Assembly (NCBI RefSeq): GCF_019734195.1
Contig: NZ_JAASHM010000002.1
Location: 217,999 to 281,998, forward strand
Direction: 5' to 3'
Origin: Clostridium sp. K13
GTDB taxonomy: Bacteria; Bacillota; Clostridia; Clostridiales; Clostridiaceae
DNA: 64,000 nt
Shown: positions 1-9,038 of the stretch, one piece after another
Layout of the letters: every line of letters starts with the position of its first letter
How positions within the stretch are numbered: position 1 is the stretch's first letter
Made by a program: the position numbers and the translations under genes
The notes under the pieces: generated by a model
What the model saw: only the letters and a program-made list of their open reading frames with translations
The model's database searches: none
What the model was told of the DNA's origin: nothing

Positions 1-582
1 TTCTACAGTTAATTCAATTCCAGAATCAGCTGATACAGTTTTTGATTTAACAACATGTTTTTTTACTGAATTAGAAATAAATTTAATAGCAGCATTTTCA
101 CTGTTATCATTAGAACAATTTACAACTAGGATATAAGGATTGTCAGTACTCTTCTTATTAACAAAAACAAGCATTACAATTCCTATAAATACAGAACCTA
201 AAATTCCTAAAGGAATAAGACCAGCTCCTAAAACTATACCAGCAGATATTGACCAGAATAAAAATGCAATATCAAGAGGTTCTTTAATAGCAGATCTAAA
301 TCTTACAATAGATAATGCACCAACCATACCAAGTGAAAGAATTACATTAGAAGTTATCGCTAAAATAATTAAAGTAGTTATTAATGTCATTGCAATTAAA
401 GATATACCAAAGCTTTCAGAGTACATAACACCTTTAAAAGTCTTTTTATATATTTAAAAAATAAATAATCCTATAGCTAAAGCTAAACCTAAAGCTATTA
501 AGGTATCTGTAACTGAAAAGCTGGTAGTTTTTTCTAAAAAACTCGATTTAAAAATATCTGAAAAGTTAACTTGTGAATTCAT
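1..582 (-). pseudogene. DUF4956 membrane protein, interrupted by an in-frame stop; runs off window start
   Basis: Read on the minus strand from ATG at 582, preceded by GGAGG, the frame gives 42 codons ending in LALAIGLFIF, then TAA (456-454). The same frame continues with IYKKTFKGVMYSESFGISL and stays open to base 1. It contains the family-typical SIVRFRSAIKEPLDIAFLFW stretch and several membrane segments. DUF4956 proteins usually sit beside VTC-type polyphosphate polymerases, as here. One base change (for example TTA to TAA, L to stop) explains the break. Translation could restart at ATG 426. The stop is seen; calling it a pseudogene is inference, and a sequencing error is possible. Confidence 0.75.
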
Positions 583-614
583 TATATATTACCTCCAAAA
601 TAAGTTTTTAATAT

Positions 615-1304
615 TTATCCAAACATTCTACTATTAGCATATTTAGAAATTGAAGTTGCTTTTCTTGTATTAGTTTGGATTACATCTTTTATTATGTCAG
701 GTAAAAATTCATCGAATTTTACCTCTAAAATTATAGTATCGTTAGCAGGAATCTTGATCGTAGGAAGATTTGTATTAAACATATCTCTTGAACAGATACC
801 ACTTCTAACGTTACTATCAATAGTTATTCTTACATTTCCAGGTTTATAAATATACGCCTCACGTGTATAATCAACTAATGTTTTGGGCTTTAACATTTGA
901 GATTTAATTTTAAAATATAATTCTTGAATTAATGATTTGTCAGAGTTAAGCATCCATTCAATATCATTATTTAATATTTTTTCACATTGCTCTTTAGTTA
1001 ATGGAGCTGAAAACTTAGTGCATAAACCATTGATTTTACTTTTCTTTTCTAACCTAATAAAATCAAAATTATCGTTATAATATCTAATCCTAAATTTTTC
1101 ACGTTTACTATAACCATTAACTTTTTCAAGTAAGGCTTTATCATTAAAATTATCAAAATATAAACTTCGAATATGATAAGTTCCGGAAACTCCTGCATTT
1201 AAATCTAATGAAGCTATATGTTTAATTCTATTTTTTATTGCAAAATAATCAGCAACATTAATAAAAAATTTTAATTCATGTCTTGGTTTAGTTATAAAAA
1301 TCAC
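615..1304 (-). CDS. VTC-domain polyphosphate polymerase-like protein, start codon doubtful
   Basis: About 229 residues matching the VTC tunnel domain. The N-terminal RHELKFFI opens the fold. Basic and acidic residues then line the strands (YHIRSLYFD, KREKFRIRYY, RLEKKSK, LVDYTREAY, VRITIDSNVR, ILEVKFDEFLPD). The family makes polyphosphate from NTPs or acts as a related tunnel enzyme, usually at the membrane with DUF4956 partners. That partner lies directly downstream (1-582) and is interrupted. The only standard start in frame is GTG at 1304, which overlaps the GGAGG ribosome site (1308-1304). The codon at the ideal 8-nt spacing (1295-1293) is ATA, so the start may be mutated from ATG. The domain is clear; activity is uncertain. 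Confidence 0.75.
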   Translation of the reverse strand: MIFITKPRHELKFFINVADYFAIKNRIKHIASLDLNAGVSGTYHIRSLYFDNFNDKALLEKVNGYSKREKFRIRYYNDNFDFIRLEKKSKINGLCTKFSAPLTKEQCEKILNNDIEWMLNSDKSLIQELYFKIKSQMLKPKTLVDYTREAYIYKPGNVRITIDSNVRSGICSRDMFNTNLPTIKIPANDTIILEVKFDEFLPDIIKDVIQTNTRKATSISKYANSRMFG

Positions 1305-1459
1305 CTCCCATTTGACTAATGTTAAATTTAAGTTAACTTACAATTTAAATGGTAATACTTTAACCTTAAAATAATCTTAAAAGTGAACTAAATAGTTTGT
1401 TTGTATGTTAGACTTTTAGTAAAGAATTAGTTATATAGAATGTTAGGAGAGTGAGGTTA

Positions 1460-2134
1460 ATGAGATTATTACTTGTAGAAGATGAGATACAACTTTCTGA
1501 AGCTCTTAATCAAATATTAAGTAAAAATAAATATGTAATTGATGCTGTATATAATGGTGAAGACGGATTGGATTATGGATTAACAGATATATATGATGTA
1601 ATAATATTAGATATTATGCTTCCTAAGCTTAATGGATTAGAAGTCCTTAGGAGATTAAGAAAGAATGGCATAAAAACACCTGTTATTTTACTAACAGCTA
1701 AGGGGGAAGTTGAAGATAAGGTTAAAGGGTTAGATTTTGGAGCTGATGATTACTTACCTAAGCCTTTTGCAATAGAAGAGTTATTAGCAAGATTAAGGGC
1801 ATTAACAAGAAGGCAAGGAGAAATTATTAATGATAATATTTTAGAGTTTGGAGATATTAAATTAAATATTTCTAGTTATGAATTAGAGGGGCCTTGTAAC
1901 AGTATTAAGCTTTCATTAAAAGAATTTGAGATTATAAGGTGTTTTATACAAAGACCAAAGACAATAGTTACCAAAGATGAGTTAATAAGTAAAATATGGG
2001 GGTATGACTCCGATGTAGAGTATAATAATATAGAAGTTTATATTTCATTTTTAAGAAAGAAGTTAGGATATATTGATTCATCTACTAATATAACAACAGT
2101 AAGAGGTGTTGGTTATAAGCTGGAGGAAAGTTAA
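1460..2134 (+). CDS. OmpR/PhoB-family response regulator
   Basis: A 224-residue regulator. The receiver domain (about 1-115) has the acidic pair in LLVEDE, the phospho-acceptor Asp in VIILDIMLPKL, Thr in VILLTAKG and Lys in DDYLPKPF. The C-terminal winged helix (about 125-222) ends in TTVRGVGYKLE. A GTG at 1451 is possible, but ATG 1460 has AGGAGA nine bases upstream, so I chose it. It is followed without a gap by its kinase (TAA then ATG at 2135). It is divergent from the polyphosphate-type operon, which is a reasonable but untested target. Confidence 0.93.
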   Translation: MRLLLVEDEIQLSEALNQILSKNKYVIDAVYNGEDGLDYGLTDIYDVIILDIMLPKLNGLEVLRRLRKNGIKTPVILLTAKGEVEDKVKGLDFGADDYLPKPFAIEELLARLRALTRRQGEIINDNILEFGDIKLNISSYELEGPCNSIKLSLKEFEIIRCFIQRPKTIVTKDELISKIWGYDSDVEYNNIEVYISFLRKKLGYIDSSTNITTVRGVGYKLEES

Positions 2135-3343
2135 ATGTTTAGTAAGTTAAAGAGAAAGTTTGTATTAATTAATATGACACTTTTAACAACAGTGTTTATA
2201 GGTATATTTGGAACTATATATTTAACTACTGCTTATAGTATGGAAAAGGATATGAAAATGCAGTTGTGGGGAAATATGATGGTTGCACCGCAACAGAAAC
2301 CAATGCCAAAAGATGAAAGAAAGGATATGACAATAAGAATAGACCTGAATAATACTAATGATATACTTAGTGTTTCATCTAGATTAAATACAGAGGACCT
2401 AGATATAAATAATATTGTTTTAAAGGTTATTAATAATGATAAATCAATGAGTAAAATAAATATTAATGGAGAAAGCTTTGCATACCTAAAACAAGATATT
2501 GGTACAGGAAGAAGGATAGTATTAGTGAGTAGGGCATTTCAACAAGATATGCTATGGAGTTTGTTAAAAATATTTATTGGAGTAGGTTCAGTAAGTTTAA
2601 TTGTATTATTTTTTATAAGTATATATTTTACTAATAAAGCTATAAATCCATTGGAGGAAACATTTAAAAAGCAAAAGCAATTTATTGCGGATGCATCTCA
2701 TGAACTTAGAACTCCACTAACTATTATTAAAACTAATATTTCATTATTAAGGGAAAATGAAATGGAAACTATAAAGAGTCAAAAAAAATGGATTAATTAT
2801 ATAGATTCTCAGACAGGAAGAATGTCAATCTTAATTAATGAAATGTTGTCATTAGCTAATTTAGATGCTAATAAGAAAAAGGGAGAGATTATTAATTTTA
2901 ATTTAAGTAAGATTATAAGTGATTCGTTATTAGTATTTGAGGTAGTAATATTTGAAAAAGGTCTTACATTAGAAGAAAATATATCAGAGAATATTTTCAT
3001 AAATGGAGAAAAGGATCAAATTAAAAAGCTTATAAGTATATTAATGGATAATGCTATCAAGTATACAAATAAAAATGGGAAAATATCTGTATTACTTAAC
3101 ACGGAGAAAAATAAGGTAAAATTGATAATTAAAAATACTGGTGAGGGAATAAGGAAAGAGCATTTAGAAAAAATATTTGAGAGATTTTATAGAGTTGATG
3201 ACTCAAGGGATAGGGGTACTGGAGGTTATGGTCTTGGACTTTCTATAGCAAAGGCTATAGTAGAGGAGCACAAAGGAAAAATACATGCAGAAAGTATAGT
3301 AAAAAATGAAACATCATTTATTATAGAGCTTCCATTGAGTTAG
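2135..3343 (+). CDS. Two-component sensor histidine kinase
   Basis: 402 residues. A membrane helix lies at about 11-32, followed by a short extracellular sensor segment and a second helix at about 140-163. The H-box FIADASHELRTPLTII carries the phosphorylated His. The N-box is LISILMDNAIKYTNKNG, and the G-boxes are GEGIRKEH and GTGGYGLGLSIAKAIVEEH. The small extracytoplasmic domain suggests a membrane or envelope signal, but the ligand cannot be read. The start abuts the regulator stop, so the pair is co-transcribed and probably co-translated. Confidence 0.93.
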   Translation: MFSKLKRKFVLINMTLLTTVFIGIFGTIYLTTAYSMEKDMKMQLWGNMMVAPQQKPMPKDERKDMTIRIDLNNTNDILSVSSRLNTEDLDINNIVLKVINNDKSMSKININGESFAYLKQDIGTGRRIVLVSRAFQQDMLWSLLKIFIGVGSVSLIVLFFISIYFTNKAINPLEETFKKQKQFIADASHELRTPLTIIKTNISLLRENEMETIKSQKKWINYIDSQTGRMSILINEMLSLANLDANKKKGEIINFNLSKIISDSLLVFEVVIFEKGLTLEENISENIFINGEKDQIKKLISILMDNAIKYTNKNGKISVLLNTEKNKVKLIIKNTGEGIRKEHLEKIFERFYRVDDSRDRGTGGYGLGLSIAKAIVEEHKGKIHAESIVKNETSFIIELPLS

Positions 3344-3367
3344 TAAAAAAGTTAAAATAATATTTTT

Positions 3368-3408
3368 TAGACTATTACAAAGAATTTTGTGATAGTCTTT
3401 TAGCTTTT
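3368..3408 (+). terminator. Intrinsic terminator after the first two-component system
   Basis: The inverted repeat TAGACTATTACAAAG / TTTGTGATAGTCTTTT (one G-U pair) is followed by T-rich sequence just after the kinase stop. Confidence 0.7.
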
Positions 3409-3518
3409 AGAATTAAATCTTAAGAATTTCTTTAGATTTAACATAAACTCTTCTTTATTTTTTTAATATAATATAAAATTATACTTAGGAATAAAAGGAT
3501 AAATTTGGAGGAGTAAAC

Positions 3519-4028
3519 ATGGATGCTAATAGTATTTTAAATTATCTGTCACAGTATGGTGTGATGTTTATATTTATAATTGTATTTTTGGAATATTTAA
3601 ACTTACCAGGACTTCCAGCAGGTATAATAATGCCACTTTCAGGCTTGTGGATATCAAGAGGTGAAATGAACTTTCCATTTGTTTTAATATTATCTGTAAT
3701 AGCAGGAGTTATAGGAAGCTGGTGTTTATATTTTTTAGGATTCTATGGAGGAGGTTTTTTATTAGAAAAATATACAAAGAAATTTCCTAAACAAAAGGCT
3801 TATATAGATGAGAAGCTTGAATACTTAAGAAGTAAAGGGCATATAGGGGTATTTGTAAGTAGACTTATTCCTGTTGCAAGAACAATAATTGCAATACCAG
3901 CAGGAGTTTTAAAAATGAACTTTTTTAAATATACAATATATTCAGCTTGTGGAATATTTATATGGAATGGTGTCTTTATTTCAGCCGGTTATATTTTAGG
4001 TGAGGGTATTTTTAAATATATTGGATAA
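3519..4028 (+). CDS. DedA-family (SNARE-associated) membrane protein
   Basis: 169 residues with several membrane helices and the DedA landmarks: an N-terminal amphipathic helix with LEYLNLPGLPAGIIMPLSG, a GSWCLYFLGFYGGGF glycine-rich helix, and the basic FVSRLIPVARTIIAIPAGVLKM motif, with Arg residues thought essential in the family. DedA proteins act in lipid (undecaprenyl-phosphate or phospholipid) translocation across the inner membrane. GGAG at 3508-3511 supports the start. The length is slightly short for the family but both motif blocks are present. It stands alone between two two-component systems. Confidence 0.9.
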   Translation: MDANSILNYLSQYGVMFIFIIVFLEYLNLPGLPAGIIMPLSGLWISRGEMNFPFVLILSVIAGVIGSWCLYFLGFYGGGFLLEKYTKKFPKQKAYIDEKLEYLRSKGHIGVFVSRLIPVARTIIAIPAGVLKMNFFKYTIYSACGIFIWNGVFISAGYILGEGIFKYIG

Positions 4029-4042
4029 TTAAAGTGATTTAC

Positions 4043-4077
4043 TTAGAGGTTATATAGTATAACCTCTATTATTTTTT
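4043..4077 (+). terminator. Intrinsic terminator after dedA
   Basis: A perfect 10-bp stem AGAGGTTATA / TATAACCTCT with a 3-nt loop is followed by ATTATTTTTT. Confidence 0.85.
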
Positions 4078-4257
4078 AGGAAACCACAACTCCCTTTAGT
4101 CGTAGTAGTAAGTTCGACTAACCCAATCTAAGATTTGGAGTCTCACTTAAGAAAATCTTTAGAATTATATAAAGTTGTTGTTTAGTTTTTGGTAGTATTA
4201 TTGATAATATAGTAAATAAACATGTTCGTAAATTTAAAAAAAGAGGGGTAAATAGGA

Positions 4258-4971
4258 ATGAATAAAGTGAGCTCATATAATGTTTTAGTAGTAGAAGATG
4301 AAAATGATATAGCAATTGCAATAGAAGCGTATTTAAATAATCAAGGATATAATGTTTTTATAGCTAATAATGGAATAGAAGGTTTAGAAGTATTAAAGAA
4401 GGAAACTATTCATTTAGCAATAGTTGATGTAATGATGCCAAAGATGGACGGCATAACTTTTGTTATGAGACTTAGAGAAAATCATGATTTTCCTGTAATA
4501 ATGCTATCTGCAAAATCAGAAGAGGTAGATAAAATAATGGGACTTAATATTGGAGCAGATGATTATGTAACGAAACCATTTAGACCACTTGAATTATTAG
4601 CTAGAGTAAATTCACAGCTTAGAAGATATTCCAAGTTTATGAATATGGTTAAGGAACCAGAGGATAAAGAAAATATTTATAGTGTAGGTGGATTAGAATT
4701 AAATTTTGATACTAAGGAAGTAACTGTAGATGAAAAAAATGTTAAGTTAACACCTATTGAATTTAAGATATTGGCATTACTTATGAAACATCCTGGTAGA
4801 GTATTTGCTGCTGATGAAATATATGAAAGAGTATGGAATGAGCAGGCAATAAATACTGATACAATAATGGTTCATGTAAGAAAGATAAGAGAAAAAATTG
4901 AAATTAATCCTAAGAATCCAAAATATTTAAAGGTGGTATGGGGAGTTGGATATAAAATTGAAAAGCAATAA
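4258..4971 (+). CDS. OmpR-family response regulator
   Basis: 237 residues. The receiver domain has VVEDEND, phospho-acceptor Asp in LAIVDVMMPKMDG, VIMLSAKSEE and the Lys in DDYVTKPFRPLELLARV. The winged-helix domain (about 140-235) has LTPIEFKILALLMKHPGRVF and ends in VVWGVGYKIEK. It is of the VanR/RegX type. The ribosome site AGAGGGG lies about 10 bases upstream. It is the first gene of an operon with the kinase that starts 13 bp after its stop. Confidence 0.93.
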   Translation: MNKVSSYNVLVVEDENDIAIAIEAYLNNQGYNVFIANNGIEGLEVLKKETIHLAIVDVMMPKMDGITFVMRLRENHDFPVIMLSAKSEEVDKIMGLNIGADDYVTKPFRPLELLARVNSQLRRYSKFMNMVKEPEDKENIYSVGGLELNFDTKEVTVDEKNVKLTPIEFKILALLMKHPGRVFAADEIYERVWNEQAINTDTIMVHVRKIREKIEINPKNPKYLKVVWGVGYKIEKQ

Positions 4972-4984
4972 GGAACAAGATGAT

Positions 4985-7225
4985 ATGAATGATTCAAGAC
5001 ATAATAATATTAATGAAGGAAAAGAAGTACAGTTTAAAAGTAAAGGTATTGTAACTACGTTAGTGATGATAGCTGTAATAATCGTAGCAGCTTTAGGAAT
5101 GTGTAACTCTTATGGATTTGTAAATGAAGCGGCTAAAAGTAGAAATGTAAATTATTTTGATGAATACGGATTTGCTAGTGTTATAGCAGATTCTAGTTAT
5201 GCATTATATTATGATTCCATTAAGGAAGATAATAAAAATGCAAGTGATATTTTATTAAATATAGATAAGAATATAAATGAAGGTTATGATGAGGATTATT
5301 ATAGTTATATTCAAGATGACTTTAATAGTAATATAAATACGTTTAATAGTGAATTTCGAGGTTGGAAAAATGGTGTAAACTTAGGGAATTTAAAATATTA
5401 TTATTACAATACTTCTAATAGTAAGACTAATACAACTTTAGATGAGAGTTTAAAGGTAGAAAATGATAATATTGATTTATCACAATTAACTACAGAGAAG
5501 TATAGATTTTATACTGTTATTAATTTTGATAGTGATGGTAATATAAATATTGGAGAAACTATTGGAGCAAATCCAGAATATTTAAAATCAAATATTGAAA
5601 GCCAATTGATGGAGATTAGAAGTGAGTATAATACATCGTATAATGATTATGAAAATGGATATTATAATATAACTATGAATCCAATTAAGAATATGACAGT
5701 CGTATATGCAGTGCCTGAGATATTAAATTCATATGATAATATTAGCTGGGGAATGCAAAATGCAGATATGAGGGGATATGAAGGGATAGGAGCAGGAGTT
5801 GCATTTATAATAGCTGGTATTATAGCATTAGTAGCATTAATATTCCCAGTAAAAAAAGCTAAGAATACATTAATATTTAATGGAGTTTCTAAAATTCCTT
5901 TTGAAATTTGGATAATTATTATTGGATTGACTATTGCAGCTTTAGGCCCATTATCAGGACAGCTTATAAAGGCTACTTTAGATGGAGATTTACAATTAGT
6001 ATTTACAGAAATGATACCAAATTTAATTATTCCTGAAAGATTAATATGGATATTTAATTTTATAATATGGTTAGCTAGTTATGCAGCAGTATTCTTCTTT
6101 GTATTAGTTTTTAAATATATATTTAATATAGGTATTATAGAATATATAAAAACAAGAACAATATTTGGAATAGTATTAATGTTCTTTATTAGAATTATAA
6201 AAAGAACATTAAATGAGGTAACAAAAGTTGATTTGAGAGAAAAGAATAATAAATTAATAATAAAATTATTAATAATAAATGCAGTGATTTTACTATTAAT
6301 AACTTCTATTTGGTTCTTTGGAATTCCTGTTGTTATACTTTATTCAATAGTTTTATTCTTTGTTATAAGAAGGTATGTTGATAAGATAAGTGAAAAATAT
6401 AGTAAGCTTAGAGAAGCAACAAGTAAAATAGCAAAGGGAAATTTAGATATAAAAGTAGAAGAGGATTTAGGATTATTCGAACCGTTTAAAGGGGACTTAC
6501 AAGAAATTCAAAAGGGATTTAAAAGGGCTGTAGATGAAGAGGTTAAGAGTCAAAGAATGAAAACAGATTTAATATCAAATGTTTCTCATGATTTAAAAAC
6601 ACCTTTAACAGCAATAATTACTTATGCTGATCTTTTAAAAGATGAAAATCTTTCAGAAGAAAAATGTAAGCAATATATTGAAACATTAGATAGAAAAGCT
6701 CAAAGATTACAAGTTTTAATAGAAGATTTATTTGAAATGAGCAAAGCAACTAGTGGAAATATAAACTTAAATATTGAGAATATAGATGTTGTATCTTTAA
6801 TGAAACAAACTTTACTTGAGCTTGAAGATAAACTTGAAGAAGCAAATTTAGCAGTAAGAAAAAATCTACCAGAAGGAAAAGTAATAGTACCTTTAGATAG
6901 TCAACGTACTTTTAGAGTTTTTGAGAATTTAGTAATTAATATGACAAAGTATGCTATGCCTAATACTAGAGTGTATGTTGATATCAGTGAGAGTGAAGAA
7001 GAAGTTAAAATAACAATGAAAAATATGGCCGCTGAGGAAATAACATTTAATGTAGATACAATAGCAGAAAGATTTGTTCGTGGTGATGAATCAAGAAACA
7101 CTGAAGGTTCAGGCTTAGGGCTTGCAATAGCAAAGAGTTTTGTTGAACTTCAAGGTGGTAAGTTTAATATTAGTGTTGATGGAGATTTATTTAAAGTAAC
7201 TATAGTTTTTTATAAAATAAAGTAA
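4985..7225 (+). CDS. Large sensor histidine kinase with multi-helix membrane domain
   Basis: 746 residues. After a short cytoplasmic tail there is one membrane helix (about 23-40) and a roughly 220-residue extracytoplasmic domain rich in Asn/Tyr. Multiple membrane helices follow (about 270-455), then a HAMP-like linker (ISEKYSKLREATSKIAKGNLDIKVEED). The H-box is VSHDLKTPLTAIITYADLL, and the catalytic domain has VFENLVINMTKYA and GSGLGLAIAKSFVELQGG. A TTG at 4946 lies inside the regulator gene. ATG 4985 has AAGGA ten bases upstream and is preferred. The many helices suggest sensing in or at the membrane, for example cell-envelope stress; this is inference. Confidence 0.9.
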   Translation: MNDSRHNNINEGKEVQFKSKGIVTTLVMIAVIIVAALGMCNSYGFVNEAAKSRNVNYFDEYGFASVIADSSYALYYDSIKEDNKNASDILLNIDKNINEGYDEDYYSYIQDDFNSNINTFNSEFRGWKNGVNLGNLKYYYYNTSNSKTNTTLDESLKVENDNIDLSQLTTEKYRFYTVINFDSDGNINIGETIGANPEYLKSNIESQLMEIRSEYNTSYNDYENGYYNITMNPIKNMTVVYAVPEILNSYDNISWGMQNADMRGYEGIGAGVAFIIAGIIALVALIFPVKKAKNTLIFNGVSKIPFEIWIIIIGLTIAALGPLSGQLIKATLDGDLQLVFTEMIPNLIIPERLIWIFNFIIWLASYAAVFFFVLVFKYIFNIGIIEYIKTRTIFGIVLMFFIRIIKRTLNEVTKVDLREKNNKLIIKLLIINAVILLLITSIWFFGIPVVILYSIVLFFVIRRYVDKISEKYSKLREATSKIAKGNLDIKVEEDLGLFEPFKGDLQEIQKGFKRAVDEEVKSQRMKTDLISNVSHDLKTPLTAIITYADLLKDENLSEEKCKQYIETLDRKAQRLQVLIEDLFEMSKATSGNINLNIENIDVVSLMKQTLLELEDKLEEANLAVRKNLPEGKVIVPLDSQRTFRVFENLVINMTKYAMPNTRVYVDISESEEEVKITMKNMAAEEITFNVDTIAERFVRGDESRNTEGSGLGLAIAKSFVELQGGKFNISVDGDLFKVTIVFYKIK

Positions 7226-7256
7226 GCCTATAAAATTAAAATATATATTATGACTT

Positions 7257-7302
7257 AAAGATGAAGTATAGTTAAAAATTTTTAATTATACTTCATCTTT
7301 TA
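7257..7302 (+). terminator. Intrinsic terminator after second two-component system
   Basis: The stem GATGAAGTATA.TTAAAAA / TTTTTAATTATACTTCATC is followed by TTTTATTT. Confidence 0.85.
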
Positions 7303-7436
7303 TTTAATAAGAAAAATATATAAGAACTGTATATTGAACTAGAGTTATAAATCTTTTAATTAATAAATATATATATAAATATGCATATAACATAATAGAT
7401 TCAAATAAATATATATACTCAAAGGGGGACTATATT

Positions 7437-8600
7437 ATGTCATATAAATATTTATTAGATATTGCATTAATATTATTAAGTACAAAACTTTTAGGATTAA
7501 TAACAAGAAAGTTTAATTTGCCACAGGTAGTAGGAGCATTGATTGCTGGAGTAATATTAGGACCGTCAGTTTTAAATATATTACAAGAAACAGATTTTAT
7601 AAGCATGATGGCAGAACTAGGTGTTATAGTAATTATGTTCACAGCTGGATTGGAAAGTGATATAACTCAGTTGAAAAATACAGGGAAAGATTCATTGATA
7701 ATAGCTACATTTGGAGTTTTAATACCATTAGTAGGGGGAACTGTTGTTGCATATATATTTAATGATGGTAGTTTAACAACAGTAAGTAGTATATTACAAA
7801 ATGTATTTATTGGAGCTATTTTAACGGCTACATCAGTTAGTATTACAGTTGAAGCATTAAGAGAACTTGGAAAATTATCAGAAAAGACAGCAACGGCTAT
7901 ATTAGGATCAGCTATTATAGATGACATATTAGGGATACTAGTATTAACTATAATAACTAGCATAGCAGATAAATCTGTAAATGTGGGAATTGTATTTTTA
8001 AAGATATTTAGTTTTTTTATATTTGCACTTATAATAGGATATTTAGTTTATGTTATTTTTGATAAATGGATAAGTAAATATGATATTGATAAAAGAAGAT
8101 TTGTTATTGCAGCTTTTGTAGTATGCTTACTATTATCATTTTCAGCAGAGGAATTTTTCGGCGTGGCAGATATAACAGGTGCATTTATTGCAGGATTAGT
8201 TTTATCTAGAAATAGAGAAACAACATATATAGCTAAAAGGTTTGATATAATCTCATATATGTTATTATCACCTATATTCTTTGCAAGTATAGGAATAAAT
8301 ATGAAATTGCCTAAAATGAGTTTTTCAATTGTAGTTATGACTATTATCTTGGTTATAGTTGCTATGATAACTAAGGTTTTAGGTTGTGGATTAGGAGCAA
8401 AGCTATGTGGATATTCTAAAAATGAAATTAGGCAAATTGGAATAGGAATGATGGCAAGGGGAGAGGTAGCGCTTGTCATAGCAAACAAGGGAATAAAACT
8501 AGGAATTATGAATAGTTATTTTTTACCTTCAATTATTATAATGATTATAGTGTGTGCAATTACTACTCCTATAGCACTTAAGAAGGCTTATACATGCTAA
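7437..8600 (+). CDS. CPA2-family cation:proton antiporter (KefB/NapA-type membrane domain)
   Basis: 387 residues and about 12 hydrophobic helices. The start of the fold is FNLPQVVGALIAGVILGPS. The discontinuous-helix motif ATSVSITVEALRELG is followed by the ion-binding acidic pair in GSAIIDDILGILVL. The terminal helices contain GMMARGEVALVIANKGI. These are the marks of Na+(K+)/H+ antiporters. There is no C-terminal TrkA-N (RCK) domain, so it is the short membrane-only form. AAAGGGGG lies about 10 bases before the ATG. It is monocistronic, between terminator-bounded neighbours. Confidence 0.9.
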   Translation: MSYKYLLDIALILLSTKLLGLITRKFNLPQVVGALIAGVILGPSVLNILQETDFISMMAELGVIVIMFTAGLESDITQLKNTGKDSLIIATFGVLIPLVGGTVVAYIFNDGSLTTVSSILQNVFIGAILTATSVSITVEALRELGKLSEKTATAILGSAIIDDILGILVLTIITSIADKSVNVGIVFLKIFSFFIFALIIGYLVYVIFDKWISKYDIDKRRFVIAAFVVCLLLSFSAEEFFGVADITGAFIAGLVLSRNRETTYIAKRFDIISYMLLSPIFFASIGINMKLPKMSFSIVVMTIILVIVAMITKVLGCGLGAKLCGYSKNEIRQIGIGMMARGEVALVIANKGIKLGIMNSYFLPSIIIMIIVCAITTPIALKKAYTC

Positions 8601-8633
8601 TGTTATTAAAGAGATATTTTTTTATGATATGTT

Positions 8634-8675
8634 GTATCAAATGTTACGTAAAAAGATAAATATCTAGTATATAAT
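8634..8675 (+). promoter_or_regulatory. Class II Crp/Fnr-type promoter of the DUF1858 gene
   Basis: The dyad GTATC-AAAT-GTTAC occupies 8634-8647 and TATAAT occupies 8670-8675. The dyad centre (8640.5) is 29.5 bp before the -10 hexamer, so it falls at -41.5 if transcription starts 7 bp after the hexamer. The same geometry and nearly the same half-sites occur at 15816 (GTAAC-GGAT-GTTAC). No -35 hexamer is present, as expected for an activator-dependent promoter. Confidence 0.65.
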
Positions 8676-8715
8676 AAAAATATAAAATCTTAGTGATAAA
8701 TAAAGGAGAAAATAT

Positions 8716-8901
8716 ATGATAAATAAGGATAATACTATTGGTGAAATATTAGAAATGAATCCAAAGGCTGCAGATATTTTAAGTGAATTTGGGATGGGAT
8801 GCCTAGGATGCCCTTCAGCAACTATGGAGACATTAGAACAAGCTTGTTATATTCATGGTTTAGAATTAGAAGAAGTAATGAATAAATTAAATGAAAAATA
8901 A
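8716..8901 (+). CDS. DUF1858 domain protein
   Basis: 61 residues matching the whole DUF1858 domain: DNTIGEILEMNPKAADILSEFGMGCLGCPSATMETLEQAC, with the CxxC motif at CLGC. The family is small and cytoplasmic, related to the ScdA/Ric N-terminal module, and often lies beside hcp or hemerythrin genes. A role in iron-sulfur or NO stress is inferred from that and from the neighbours here. AAAGGAG lies just upstream of the start. A close paralogue of the same length is at 17309. It is monocistronic, followed by a strong terminator. Confidence 0.88.
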   Translation: MINKDNTIGEILEMNPKAADILSEFGMGCLGCPSATMETLEQACYIHGLELEEVMNKLNEK

Positions 8902-8911
8902 ATAGAATAAG

Positions 8912-8962
8912 CAAATAGCACTATGTTTACTAAAGGCAAAACATAGTGCTATTTATTTTATA
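8912..8962 (+). terminator. Intrinsic terminator between DUF1858 gene and hcp
   Basis: The stem AAATAGCACTATGTTT / AAACATAGTGCTATTT (16 bp) is followed by ATTTTATATTT. It separates hcp from the upstream promoter. Confidence 0.9.
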
Positions 8963-9038
8963 TTTAATTATTTAATTATATTTTTTGAATTTTAGTGGAA
9001 ATATATTAAAGTGTTAAAAATTATTAGGAGGAATAATG

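Noticed and set aside
140..457. Plus-strand 105-residue open frame
   Set aside because: It is antisense to the DUF4956 gene, whose conserved motifs are clear on the minus strand.
8966..9035. Crp/Fnr dyad before hcp
   Set aside because: No 14-bp dyad matching either half-site type stands at the required distance from a -10 hexamer; I cannot support a site there.
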